From contig DAOPZJ010000015.1 of the NCBI GenBank assembly GCA_035353335.1, positions 1 through 48,519 of the forward strand: a stretch of DNA of 48,519 nucleotides, written 5' to 3'. Below, piece after piece: positions 17,007 through 23,884 of the stretch. A program made the position numbers and the translations under genes. Each line of letters starts with the position of its first letter. Position 1 is the first letter of the stretch. The notes below the pieces were generated by a model, which was not told the DNA's origin, ran no database searches, and saw only the letters and a list, made by a program, of their open reading frames with translations. The DNA is from Oscillospiraceae bacterium. GTDB lineage: Bacteria > Bacillota > Clostridia > Oscillospirales > JAKOTC01.

Positions 17007-18092
17007 ATGACCCGCAGAGAGCGCTTTAACGCCGCCGTCAATCACCGCACGCCCGATCGGGTGCCGCAGGACCTCGCGGGCTGCCCCCAGACCCTGGTGA
17101 TGACCGAAACGACCACCGATCAGCTTCGTAAACTTTTCAATATCAACGGAAAATATTCCGGAACGGGCCTTTACGACGACCGGATTTTGGAGGCGCTCGG
17201 CACCGATACCCGGCTGACCGGCGGTTTTCCGGCTCCGAAAAGCCCGCACAGCAAAAAGACGCCCGACGGCTATGTCGACGAATGGGGTATCCGATACGCC
17301 AGCGTCGGCGGACATTTCGAGATCGTCGAAAATCCGCTGCACGACCTTCCGCTCGAACGGGTTAAGGAGTATTATTATCCGTCCGCAGATGATATCGACC
17401 GGAGCGTTTTTGACGGTTACGCCGCCCACGCCAAAGATTTATTTGAAAACACCGATTATGCCGTGATCGCCCAGCACCCGTGTTACGGCGTGTTCGAGAC
17501 GGGCTGCTGGATGTTCGGCTTCGATGACTTTTTATACCGCCTCGCCGCAGAACCCGAGACCGTCGAATGGTTTTTCGACCGCATCTGGCAGTATCAAAAA
17601 CGCCTGATCGAGCGGTATTATTCGGCCCTCGGCGGCTACATCGACGCCACGACGAGCGGCGACGACTTCGGCACCCAGCGCGGCATGTTCATGTCGGTCG
17701 ATATGTTCCGCGAAACCATTATGCCGTTCTTTAGCGAGCGCATCCGCTATACCAAAACCTTCACCAAGGCCAAATTCCAACACCACACCTGCGGCTCGGT
17801 GTTTCAGCTGATTCCGACGCTGATCGAATGCGGCGTTGAAATTTTGAACCCCATCCAGCCGAACGCCTGGCTGATGGAACCCGAACGGCTCAAAGCCGAA
17901 TACGGCAAATCCATCTGTTTTTGGGGCGGCGTCGATACACAGGAACTGCTGCCGAACGGCACACCGAAGCAGGTGCGTGAAAAATGCGCCGAACTGCGCG
18001 AGCTTTTCAAAGACGGCGGCTATATCCTCTCCCCCGCGCACTGCATTCAGGAGGATGTCCCCGCCGAAAACCTGATTGCCGTTTACAAATAA
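17007..18092 (+). CDS. Uroporphyrinogen decarboxylase-fold protein, probable methyltransferase
   Basis: A 361-residue relative of the 15850-16857 protein, on the opposite strand. It starts TRRERFNAAVNHRTPDRVP, as in many clostridial URO-D-like proteins. The full H-x-C ... C zinc set of corrinoid-dependent methyltransferases is visible: H260 and C262 (HHTCGS) and C346 (LSPAHC). SGDDFGTQRGMFMS and FWGGVDTQELLPNGTP are conserved family segments. Such proteins move methyl groups to or from corrinoid proteins, but no corrinoid-binding partner is in this window. GGAAAGG lies 11 bp before the ATG. Its 3' end is 3 bp from that of the convergent 18096-20156 gene, with no terminator between. Confidence 0.83.
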   Translation: MTRRERFNAAVNHRTPDRVPQDLAGCPQTLVMTETTTDQLRKLFNINGKYSGTGLYDDRILEALGTDTRLTGGFPAPKSPHSKKTPDGYVDEWGIRYASVGGHFEIVENPLHDLPLERVKEYYYPSADDIDRSVFDGYAAHAKDLFENTDYAVIAQHPCYGVFETGCWMFGFDDFLYRLAAEPETVEWFFDRIWQYQKRLIERYYSALGGYIDATTSGDDFGTQRGMFMSVDMFRETIMPFFSERIRYTKTFTKAKFQHHTCGSVFQLIPTLIECGVEILNPIQPNAWLMEPERLKAEYGKSICFWGGVDTQELLPNGTPKQVREKCAELRELFKDGGYILSPAHCIQEDVPAENLIAVYK

Positions 18093-18095
18093 CCG

Positions 18096-20156
18096 CTACT
18101 CGATCACAATCGTTATACTGCTCTTGAGCTCAGGAATCATCACCGTCGTCTCATCCCCCTCCGTCGTAAACGGCAGGGGGATTTTTTCCGGCACGGAATA
18201 GACCTTCGACGCCTTTTTTAAAAGGTGTGCTTTGATATTTTGCATCGGAATCGTTTGGGCTAAAAACGACTTTGAAAGATCGAACCGCGATCCGCTGACA
18301 TTCGTCAAATGCATCACCCAATTCCCGCCCTGTTGTCTCAAACTGACATGCGGGCAGACCGGCGCTTCAACGCGGACCGTGCTTTGACAATCAGAATCGA
18401 GCAGGTTTTGCACCATTTTCAGCAGCCAGGGCGAACCGGTCGCCTGAAAAGACGAGAAAATTTCCGGCGCAAAGTAAACGCAGGTCCCCTTTCCGAATTT
18501 GTTGATCACAACGGCGGAAAATCCGGACTTTCGGGCCGGATGGGCATGCTGATGATAAACGTGCCGTTCGGCGGTCGCTTCAAAAAGCGGTTCTGTCAAA
18601 GAGGCGCCGCTTTCGGCATTTTCATGAAGCGAAACCCGTACCGCTTTGAGATTCGCCTGATGTACCAAAATCGGGTTGTCGGGAATATCGCGGGCAATTT
18701 TTTCGGTGATATCCTTGATATCACTGATATAATCAACCGAGAATTCCGATTCCCCTTTTAAATCCACCCCCAGAACGTCAGCCAATAAAAAATTATCCGC
18801 CCGGCTTCCGTCATTGCGGTAAAGCCCGACCGGCCCGGAGGCAATCAAAACGCCCCCGCCGTTTACAAAATGCCGGACCGCCTCTGCCGTCTCTTCATCC
18901 AGACACGCCGCCCCGGGCAAAATCGCGGTATGATATCTCCCCGCGTTTGCGCAAAAAGTTTTTTCCGAAAGCACGTCGAAATGACGGCCGCTCTCAAGCA
19001 GCATTTTCACCGCGCCCGTGAGAGAATTCGAATAACTGTCATTTGAAAACACTTTGCCCCATTGCGACAGTCTGCGGCTTGCCGGCGAGTTGATCACGGC
19101 GACGTCGGGCACGCTTTCGGTATTCACGAGCCACGGTTCCAGCGCTTTTACTTTATCGTACGCGCTCTTGATGGATTGCTTTACGCACTGATTCACGCTC
19201 GAGGCGAATTCCCCCGAGGGATAGGGCACATGGTTGACCGCACACCCTCCGCCGTTTGCGGTAATCATCGAAACGACGGTCTCCAGGTTCTCTTTGGGCA
19301 GAATGCTCCAGTCGCCCCAGCTGCCGAGCTCATAAGGGATGCTCATGATCACCGGCATCCCCCGGGACTGCGCCCATTTCACCCGAATCAGCCCGTCCGT
19401 AAAATCCGGCGCGTGAAATTCCGTTGACAAAATGTCGGCTTTGCCGTCCGCCCCGTTTTCCAGACGGGGATTCCCCGAGCCGTTCCATAAAATACGCACG
19501 TCCCGCGTCTGCCGGATGGTCTGCGCAAGTCCCTCCAGCAGCCTTGTTCTCGACTCTGTCAGAAATTCGTGAAACTCCCGGAGTTCCTTGGTCCCCCGTT
19601 CGAATTGATCCGGGAGCGTATATCCGTATCGTTTTTCGAAACGCTCTTTGCAATAGCGGCAGTGGCAGGTGTCGGGAGAAAAATAAGTGATGTCCAAAAA
19701 GATGCCCTGCACCTCATATCGCCGCAGCAGGTCGGCAATCCGCTCCTTCGCGATCCCGAAATACGGGCTGTTCGGGCATAAAATTTTATAATAATCATAG
19801 GCGATCACGGGTTTTCCGGCGCCGTCGATCATTCTGTATTCCGGAAAACGTTCGCCGAGTTTATCATCCAGCAAAACGTTGAAATAAGTATAGATCTCCA
19901 CGCCGTATTTTTTCCCCGCCGCTATGGCCTGTGCAAGGTAATCGCTTTGAACGGCGGTATTCCTTTTCACGAGATCCGAATCATAAAACGCGCAGCCGCA
20001 GGCGTCTTTCCCGATAAAAACGAGGGTCTGTATTCCCGCCTCCGCCGATGCGCGGACATATTCCTCCGGGTCGAGCGGGATGGAATCGTGGCATTCGCCC
20101 ACCTGAAAATCGAGCAGCCCGCAGCGCAAATTCACGCTTTTTCTTTTTTCGGCCAT
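18096..20156 (-). CDS. Glycosidase-like protein (GHL6/GH42-type barrel plus glutamine-amidotransferase-like domain)
   Basis: A 686-residue cytoplasmic protein. The ATG at 20156 is chosen because GGAGGC lies 7 bp upstream. The N-terminal half is a TIM-barrel of the hypothetical glycosyl hydrolase type: YTYFNVL, GIFLDITYF (candidate catalytic Asp at residue 155), and a CHCRYCKERF cysteine cluster (residues 164-169) that is common in this group. Residues about 355-500 resemble the beta-galactosidase trimerisation (GATase-like) domain: VAVINSPASR, ILPGAACLDEETAEAVRHFVNGGG. A small beta-domain ends the protein. There is no signal peptide. It probably works with GH116 and the URO-D-like proteins. 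Substrate and true activity are unknown. Confidence 0.72.
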   Translation of the reverse strand: MAEKRKSVNLRCGLLDFQVGECHDSIPLDPEEYVRASAEAGIQTLVFIGKDACGCAFYDSDLVKRNTAVQSDYLAQAIAAGKKYGVEIYTYFNVLLDDKLGERFPEYRMIDGAGKPVIAYDYYKILCPNSPYFGIAKERIADLLRRYEVQGIFLDITYFSPDTCHCRYCKERFEKRYGYTLPDQFERGTKELREFHEFLTESRTRLLEGLAQTIRQTRDVRILWNGSGNPRLENGADGKADILSTEFHAPDFTDGLIRVKWAQSRGMPVIMSIPYELGSWGDWSILPKENLETVVSMITANGGGCAVNHVPYPSGEFASSVNQCVKQSIKSAYDKVKALEPWLVNTESVPDVAVINSPASRRLSQWGKVFSNDSYSNSLTGAVKMLLESGRHFDVLSEKTFCANAGRYHTAILPGAACLDEETAEAVRHFVNGGGVLIASGPVGLYRNDGSRADNFLLADVLGVDLKGESEFSVDYISDIKDITEKIARDIPDNPILVHQANLKAVRVSLHENAESGASLTEPLFEATAERHVYHQHAHPARKSGFSAVVINKFGKGTCVYFAPEIFSSFQATGSPWLLKMVQNLLDSDCQSTVRVEAPVCPHVSLRQQGGNWVMHLTNVSGSRFDLSKSFLAQTIPMQNIKAHLLKKASKVYSVPEKIPLPFTTEGDETTVMIPELKSSITIVIE

Positions 20157-20202
20157 CTTTTTGCCTCCTGTCATTCCGCTTTTTACCGTTGATTCTTTGA
20201 TT

Positions 20203-20231
20203 ATTATATCGGATTGTGTCTTCAAAAGCAA
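20203..20231 (-). promoter_or_regulatory. Sigma-A-type promoter of the glycosidase-like gene
   Basis: Minus strand: TTGCTT (20231-20226), 17-bp spacer, TATAAT (20208-20203), about 47 bp before the ATG. Its -35 lies 10 bp from the -35 of the divergent promoter at 20242-20270, and AGCAAA/TTTGCT form an inverted repeat across the two. Confidence 0.65.
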
Positions 20232-20241
20232 ACCTTTCGAT

Positions 20242-20270
20242 TTGCTATTCCCTCCGGATTGCTGTAAAAT
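20242..20270 (+). promoter_or_regulatory. Promoter of the sigma/anti-sigma operon (sigma-A type)
   Basis: TTGCTA (20242-20247), 17-bp spacer, TAAAAT (20265-20270). A closely similar stretch (TGTAAAATG followed by A-x-ACA and, later, GATC) recurs before the sigma-less paralogue at 23885, with TTGTAT 17 bp before its TAAAAT. Confidence 0.6.
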
Positions 20271-20300
20271 GGAAACAAACCGATCTTTTGTAAAATAATT

Positions 20301-20330
20301 TGTAAGATTTTACCCCGCTCAACCGTATTA
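20301..20330 (+). promoter_or_regulatory. Candidate ECF-sigma autoregulatory promoter
   Basis: TGTAAG (20301-20306), a 16-bp spacer that starts with an AT-rich patch, then CGTATT (20324-20329). This resembles ECF promoters of Firmicutes, which have TGTAAC or TGAAAC at -35 and CGTCTA or CGTATA at -10. The predicted start would be about 12 bp before the ATG, a very short leader with GGAGG near its end. Sigma factors of this class often drive their own operon. Confidence 0.4.
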
Positions 20331-20347
20331 GGGTCGGAGGTGAGTTG

Positions 20348-20887
20348 ATGCCGATCGGGACCACGCTGACCGAACAGGCGTTTTTGCGCCACTCGGAACT
20401 CGTTTACCGGGTCTGTTTTGTCTATCTCAAAAATCAAGCCGATGCGGAGGATGCGGCCGCGGACACCTTTGTGCGGCTGATGGAGAGCCGAAAGACGTTT
20501 GAGTGCGACGAGCATCTCAAGGCCTGGCTGATCGTCACGGCCAAAAACCTCTGCAGGGACGCCCTGTCCCATTGGTGGCGCAAAAAGCGGATCGGCAGCG
20601 AAACGCCGGAGTTCGCCGAAGCGCCCGGTGAAGACCGCGAGACCCTTTCGATTTTGTTGGAGCTGCCGGTCAAATACCGGGAAGCATTATCGCTTCATTG
20701 CCTCATGGGCTACAGCGGTGAAGAGACCGCCAAAATCCTCGGGATCAGCCCGTCGGCATTGTATGTCCGGCTCAGCCGGGGCCGCGAAATGCTTCGACAG
20801 GCGCTTGGCGAAGCTCCCGCGAAACCGAAATCCGTGAAATCCCGGTCTTCCGAACCCCGGACGCTCCGCCCGACTGACAGCTTGTGA
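20348..20887 (+). CDS. ECF-type RNA polymerase sigma factor
   Basis: A 179-residue sigma-70 family protein lacking regions 1 and 3. Region 2 is residues about 10-75 (VYRVCFVYLKNQADAEDAAADTFVRLME, then HLKAWLIVTAKNLCRDALSHWWRK). Region 4 is about 95-150 (LPVKYREALSLHCLMGYSGEETAKILGISPSALYVRLSRGREMLRQAL), with the helix-turn-helix. The ATG is preceded by GGAGG at 7 bp. The C-terminal 25 residues are basic and extra. It is followed after 29 bp by a membrane anti-sigma-like gene, the usual arrangement of clostridial ECF units. The signal it responds to is unknown. Confidence 0.92.
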   Translation: MPIGTTLTEQAFLRHSELVYRVCFVYLKNQADAEDAAADTFVRLMESRKTFECDEHLKAWLIVTAKNLCRDALSHWWRKKRIGSETPEFAEAPGEDRETLSILLELPVKYREALSLHCLMGYSGEETAKILGISPSALYVRLSRGREMLRQALGEAPAKPKSVKSRSSEPRTLRPTDSL

Positions 20888-20916
20888 CTTTTGGCTTTAC
20901 GGAAAGGATGAATCTT

Positions 20917-22563
20917 ATGAATCCCATTGATCAAAAAATCGAGGGCGCGCTCGAACAAGTGACCCTCTCGCAGGATGCGAAATACCGCATCAAAAATAAA
21001 GTAAAGGCGTTTCCTGCCAAGCATAACAAACGCATTGGCGGAAAACTCTCCTCCGCCGCGTTTTTAAGCATTGTTTTGGCCTCATTGATCTTCATAACGG
21101 CGGCAGCTGCCGTAGGATTTTCGCTGTTCAAAGGAATATACGGCGAAAAGGCGGAAACCCTGACGCCTTACGGCGTCACCATCGGCACCAGCGTGCAAAA
21201 CGGAGATGTTCAATTGACCCTGCACGAATCGGTCGCGGACGATTACGCCACCGCCTATATCTTCTCAATCAAAGGCCTTACTGACGCAGGAAAGGCACTT
21301 GTTGCCTCCAATACCCTTGACCCGAACGCCGATGAAACCGTCTTCCGGCAGACAAACAAAGGAGAAACTCTTGTTAAAACAGTTTTGACCGACAATTATC
21401 CGACTACTTCCGTTGAAAAAAACCCTCCGAAAGAAAACGCCGATTGTCAGTTGTACGAATTGCATCAGCAAACAGATTCTGACGGGGAATACGTGTATTT
21501 CGACATCGGCCTGCGCCGTAATAACGTCATGTATAACGCCGAAAACAACGCCTCCTATGTGATTATTCCGATTGAATCCCTGCGTGAAGAAAGCCGTGAA
21601 TATTTCGCATTATATATCATCACTCCGGAGGTACAGCAGCTTACCTTGACTTTTAACGGCTTGGAATTATCGCTGCCCCAAGCGACAACATATATTCCGG
21701 GCACCGAAGTCATTATTGATGGTTATATTCAAGATTATATGCTGACTGAAGGTGGTCTGGTTATGATAATGTATGATTATCCCACCAGTGCAGTTTTAAC
21801 ACCGTTGGGATTGTATGTAAACGATAATCATGCCAGATCGCTTGCATATAGGTATGCGTCATTGACCTTCAATGACGGCAGCGAACAATATCTGAGCGAA
21901 ATTTCAAACGATAAATCCGGTATCGCAAGCTGGAAGCCCCGTTATTTACCGACTCATTATCAAGGCGCAGTCTATCTGTTCAACGAAATCATGGATATTT
22001 CCACCGTTAAATCCCTTGTATTCAGCGATGAAATTGAATTCCCATTCGACGGCAGCGCGCCGTTTGTCCGTTCTTCCGGCAGAATTTTAGACCCAAACGA
22101 CCCTCAACTCCTGTATTGGAAAATTACCGCTCAAATTCGGGATTATATCATCGAAAATTGCCCCGAATCTCAATATGTTCGAAAAACCGGTTTTCGTGCT
22201 TCTGATTTTTCATGTAGCTATGAAATTATCGATAACGGCAGTGTAAATGATAATAACTGTAAATTCATAATCAGTTTCTCCAGACTATCAGGAGGTACAC
22301 TTGAAGAGGAAGCCCGGGCTAAGGTCGAAAGCATAAAACGCGGGATTAATTATGACTTGTCCTTCAACGTAGCGGGCACAGGCGTTTACAATGGCACTGA
22401 TGTTCTGGTCGTAGAATGCGGTGAAACTTCGCCGGGTCTTTACAAGCGCTGCATTTTTGCGTTTTATGAAGGCAAATTACTGACTATCGAATACGACGGC
22501 TATACCGGCCAGCCGACCGATTATGCGTTCGACGCTCTTTTAAACCTGATCAAATTCGATTGA
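20917..22563 (+). CDS. DUF4179-like membrane anti-sigma factor
   Basis: A 548-residue single-pass protein. Residues 1-40 are cytoplasmic and helical (NPIDQKIEGALEQV, candidate sigma-binding part). A membrane helix follows at about 45-68 (AAFLSIVLASLIFITAAAAVGF), then a large extracytoplasmic part. The first outer domain (GTSVQNGDVQLTLHESVADDYATAYIFSIKGL) resembles DUF4179, common in proteins encoded next to ECF sigma genes. The start is the second of two in-frame ATGs, 9 bp further from GGAAAGG than the first. A close paralogue lies at 23885-25504 and a C-terminal fragment of another at 22589-22756. The ligand or stress sensed is unknown. Confidence 0.8.
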   Translation: MNPIDQKIEGALEQVTLSQDAKYRIKNKVKAFPAKHNKRIGGKLSSAAFLSIVLASLIFITAAAAVGFSLFKGIYGEKAETLTPYGVTIGTSVQNGDVQLTLHESVADDYATAYIFSIKGLTDAGKALVASNTLDPNADETVFRQTNKGETLVKTVLTDNYPTTSVEKNPPKENADCQLYELHQQTDSDGEYVYFDIGLRRNNVMYNAENNASYVIIPIESLREESREYFALYIITPEVQQLTLTFNGLELSLPQATTYIPGTEVIIDGYIQDYMLTEGGLVMIMYDYPTSAVLTPLGLYVNDNHARSLAYRYASLTFNDGSEQYLSEISNDKSGIASWKPRYLPTHYQGAVYLFNEIMDISTVKSLVFSDEIEFPFDGSAPFVRSSGRILDPNDPQLLYWKITAQIRDYIIENCPESQYVRKTGFRASDFSCSYEIIDNGSVNDNNCKFIISFSRLSGGTLEEEARAKVESIKRGINYDLSFNVAGTGVYNGTDVLVVECGETSPGLYKRCIFAFYEGKLLTIEYDGYTGQPTDYAFDALLNLIKFD

Positions 22564-22588
22564 AAATCAATTCATAAATCAAAAATAG

Positions 22589-22756
22589 TCGTTTGTAAAA
22601 TTCATTGCTGTTGAATACAGTGAACCTTCGTTCAGTGATTATAAACGCTGTATCTACGCTCTGTATGAAGAAAAATTATGGTGCATTGAATATCGCGCCG
22701 ATCCGGATCTGCCAAACGACTACGCCTTTAACGCGCTTTTGGATCTGATCACTTGA
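22589..22756 (+). pseudogene. C-terminal remnant of a third DUF4179-like paralogue
   Basis: In one frame the bases encode about 55 residues ending with a stop codon, including FIAVEYSEPS, DYKRCIYALYEEKLW and DYAFNALLDLIT. These match the C-termini of the genes on both sides (LYKRCIFAFYEGKLL ... DYAFDALLNLI and YTKRCIFAIYGNRLV ... QAFDELLKL). The frame is closed by a stop just upstream (22586-22588) and there is no start codon. It begins only 25 bp after the stop of the intact upstream copy, so a tandem copy was mostly lost, leaving its last exonless end. Confidence 0.85.
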
Positions 22757-22781
22757 TAAAACGTATTTCAAACTTTTCAAC

Positions 22782-22808
22782 GGGCCGCTTCTGCGGCTCT
22801 TTTTCTTG
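22782..22808 (+). terminator. Intrinsic terminator after the anti-sigma operon
   Basis: Stem GGGCCGC / GCGGCTC with loop TTCT, followed by TTTTTCTT. It lies directly after the paralogue remnant and would end transcription of the sigma/anti-sigma unit. Confidence 0.75.
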
Positions 22809-22859
22809 TAAAAAACTCCTTTTCGGGACGTTTTTCGAAAGTGATACAACCCCGAAAAC

Positions 22860-23246
22860 CCGTTTATGCTCGCGCGCGCGACCGGCGCGTCAGCGCCGGT
22901 GCATCTGTTTCTTTTTCTTTTTTGTTTTTTGTTTTTTGTTTATCGTTTTCATTTTCATTTTCTTTTCCATTTAGATCTGCATTTACATATACATTAACAT
23001 TGACATTATCATTTACATTAGGGGTTTACAGAGGTTCTCCTTCCGGATTTGACGCCGAAACCCCTTGGGGTTATCCTCACATAACCCCCGGGGTTTGGCA
23101 TCAGAGGTTGGTCATGGGTCCAAAAAAGGATATGAACGTTGATAGTATGAAGCCCGGACCGCAATCGATTTCCGCTCTTTTACCCCTTTTTGCTGCCGTC
23201 AGCGTGAAATCGGCCTCCGGGCGCCTCCGAAAGGGCCCTTTCCGGC
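22860..23246 (-). pseudogene. Decayed low-complexity tail of the DUF6291 gene
   Basis: This is the gene-free stretch between the terminator and the DUF6291 gene. On the minus strand one frame (about 23020-22865) reads NVNDNVNVNVY, then ENENEND, KQKTKNKK and KEKE. Asn/Val and Glu/Asn repeats of this kind are the usual acidic-repeat tail of phage-type DUF6291 proteins. Another frame around 23100-23040 holds NPKG-like codons. The frames are separated from the DUF6291 head by the stop at 23247 and by further stops, so the tail is no longer translated with the head. The plus-strand open frame of 190 codons over this region is the complement of these repeats and is not a gene. Confidence 0.55.
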
Positions 23247-23507
23247 TCAATTTTCATTTTTCGGCCTGCCTCCGAGCTTTCCGTACGGCGCCCCTTTTTT
23301 TCCGTTTTCATACCTCTTGTGATTTGCCTCAAGCTGAGGGGCGATCAAAGCGAACATCCCGAGAGCCACACCGGATAACGGAACGTCCTCCATACCCAGT
23401 CCCCGATGGATGATCGCTATCATGAGTTTCAGCTGATCTTCCTCCTTTTTGAGCGTCTCGATCGCTTCGTAAAAGCTGCGGTAGAAAACAAAACTGTTGA
23501 TCGGCAT
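23247..23507 (-). CDS. DUF6291-type phage-like protein, probably truncated
   Basis: An 86-residue protein starting PINSFVFYRSFYEAIETL, with DQLKLMIAIIHRGLGMEDVPLSGVALGMFALIAPQLEANHKRYENGKKGAPYGKLGGRPKNEN at the end. This is the conserved head of DUF6291 proteins, found on prophages and integrated elements next to replication genes. In intact members the G-G-R-P-K segment continues into a variable repeat-rich tail; here a stop follows at once and the tail survives out of frame downstream. The start is supported by AAAGGA 8 bp before the ATG. A near-perfect promoter (23662-23690) is still present. No other phage gene is nearby, so it may be a relic inserted between two paralogues. Confidence 0.7.
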   Translation of the reverse strand: MPINSFVFYRSFYEAIETLKKEEDQLKLMIAIIHRGLGMEDVPLSGVALGMFALIAPQLEANHKRYENGKKGAPYGKLGGRPKNEN

Positions 23508-23661
23508 ACGCGTTTCCTTTCTGACCTGACGGTCACCCTCCCGATTCGAAAATCGGATCTTCGTTTTTGATGCGGGGCGCTTGTGTGAGCCGAAGCGCCC
23601 TTCCCTGCCGCACTGCCTCGCATCATCGGCTTCACAGAGGCGGCGCAACAGTTATACTATT

Positions 23662-23690
23662 ATTTTAACATATATAATATCATGTGTCAA
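23662..23690 (-). promoter_or_regulatory. Strong sigma-A promoter of the DUF6291 gene
   Basis: Minus strand: TTGACA (23690-23685), 17-bp AT-rich spacer, TAAAAT (23667-23662). The leader to the 23507 ATG is about 150 bases. The surrounding 23640-23730 region is much richer in A and T than its neighbours. Confidence 0.72.
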
Positions 23691-23807
23691 GTATATTTAT
23701 GATATTTTCTATTATTTTTTAAATCGGTTTTTCTTTTGCATAAAAGTTCCCTAAAATCATTTGTCGCAATATCATGAAAAATGACGATGCGCTCAGTTTG
23801 GCATAAC

Positions 23808-23836
23808 TTGTATTTTGTACCGTATTATTGTAAAAT
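23808..23836 (+). promoter_or_regulatory. Promoter of the sigma-less DUF4179-like paralogue
   Basis: TTGTAT (23808-23813), 17-bp spacer, TAAAAT (23831-23836). The bases from TGTAAAATG onward match those at the sigma gene promoter (20263 on), so the promoter region appears to have been duplicated with the gene. Confidence 0.62.
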
Positions 23837-23884
23837 GCAGACAGGAAAAGATCCGACAGTGCGATAAAGGGAGGTGGTTCATCC

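Noticed and set aside
20908..20919. In-frame ATG touching the ribosome binding site, as at several genes (also near 42202, 44047 and 44911)
   Set aside because: A purine-rich site ending in GGATG creates such ATGs by chance; only those that happened to be in frame were noticed, so this is not taken as a dual-start mechanism.
22905..23020. CRISPR-like or tandem-repeat array
   Set aside because: The repeats are short, irregular codon repeats (Asn-Val, Glu-Asn) without spacers of constant length.
22841..23413. Plus-strand open frame of 190 codons rich in Phe and Ser
   Set aside because: It is the complement of the Asn/Glu/Lys repeat tail and head of the minus-strand DUF6291 gene; it has no ribosome binding site and its composition comes from the repeats.
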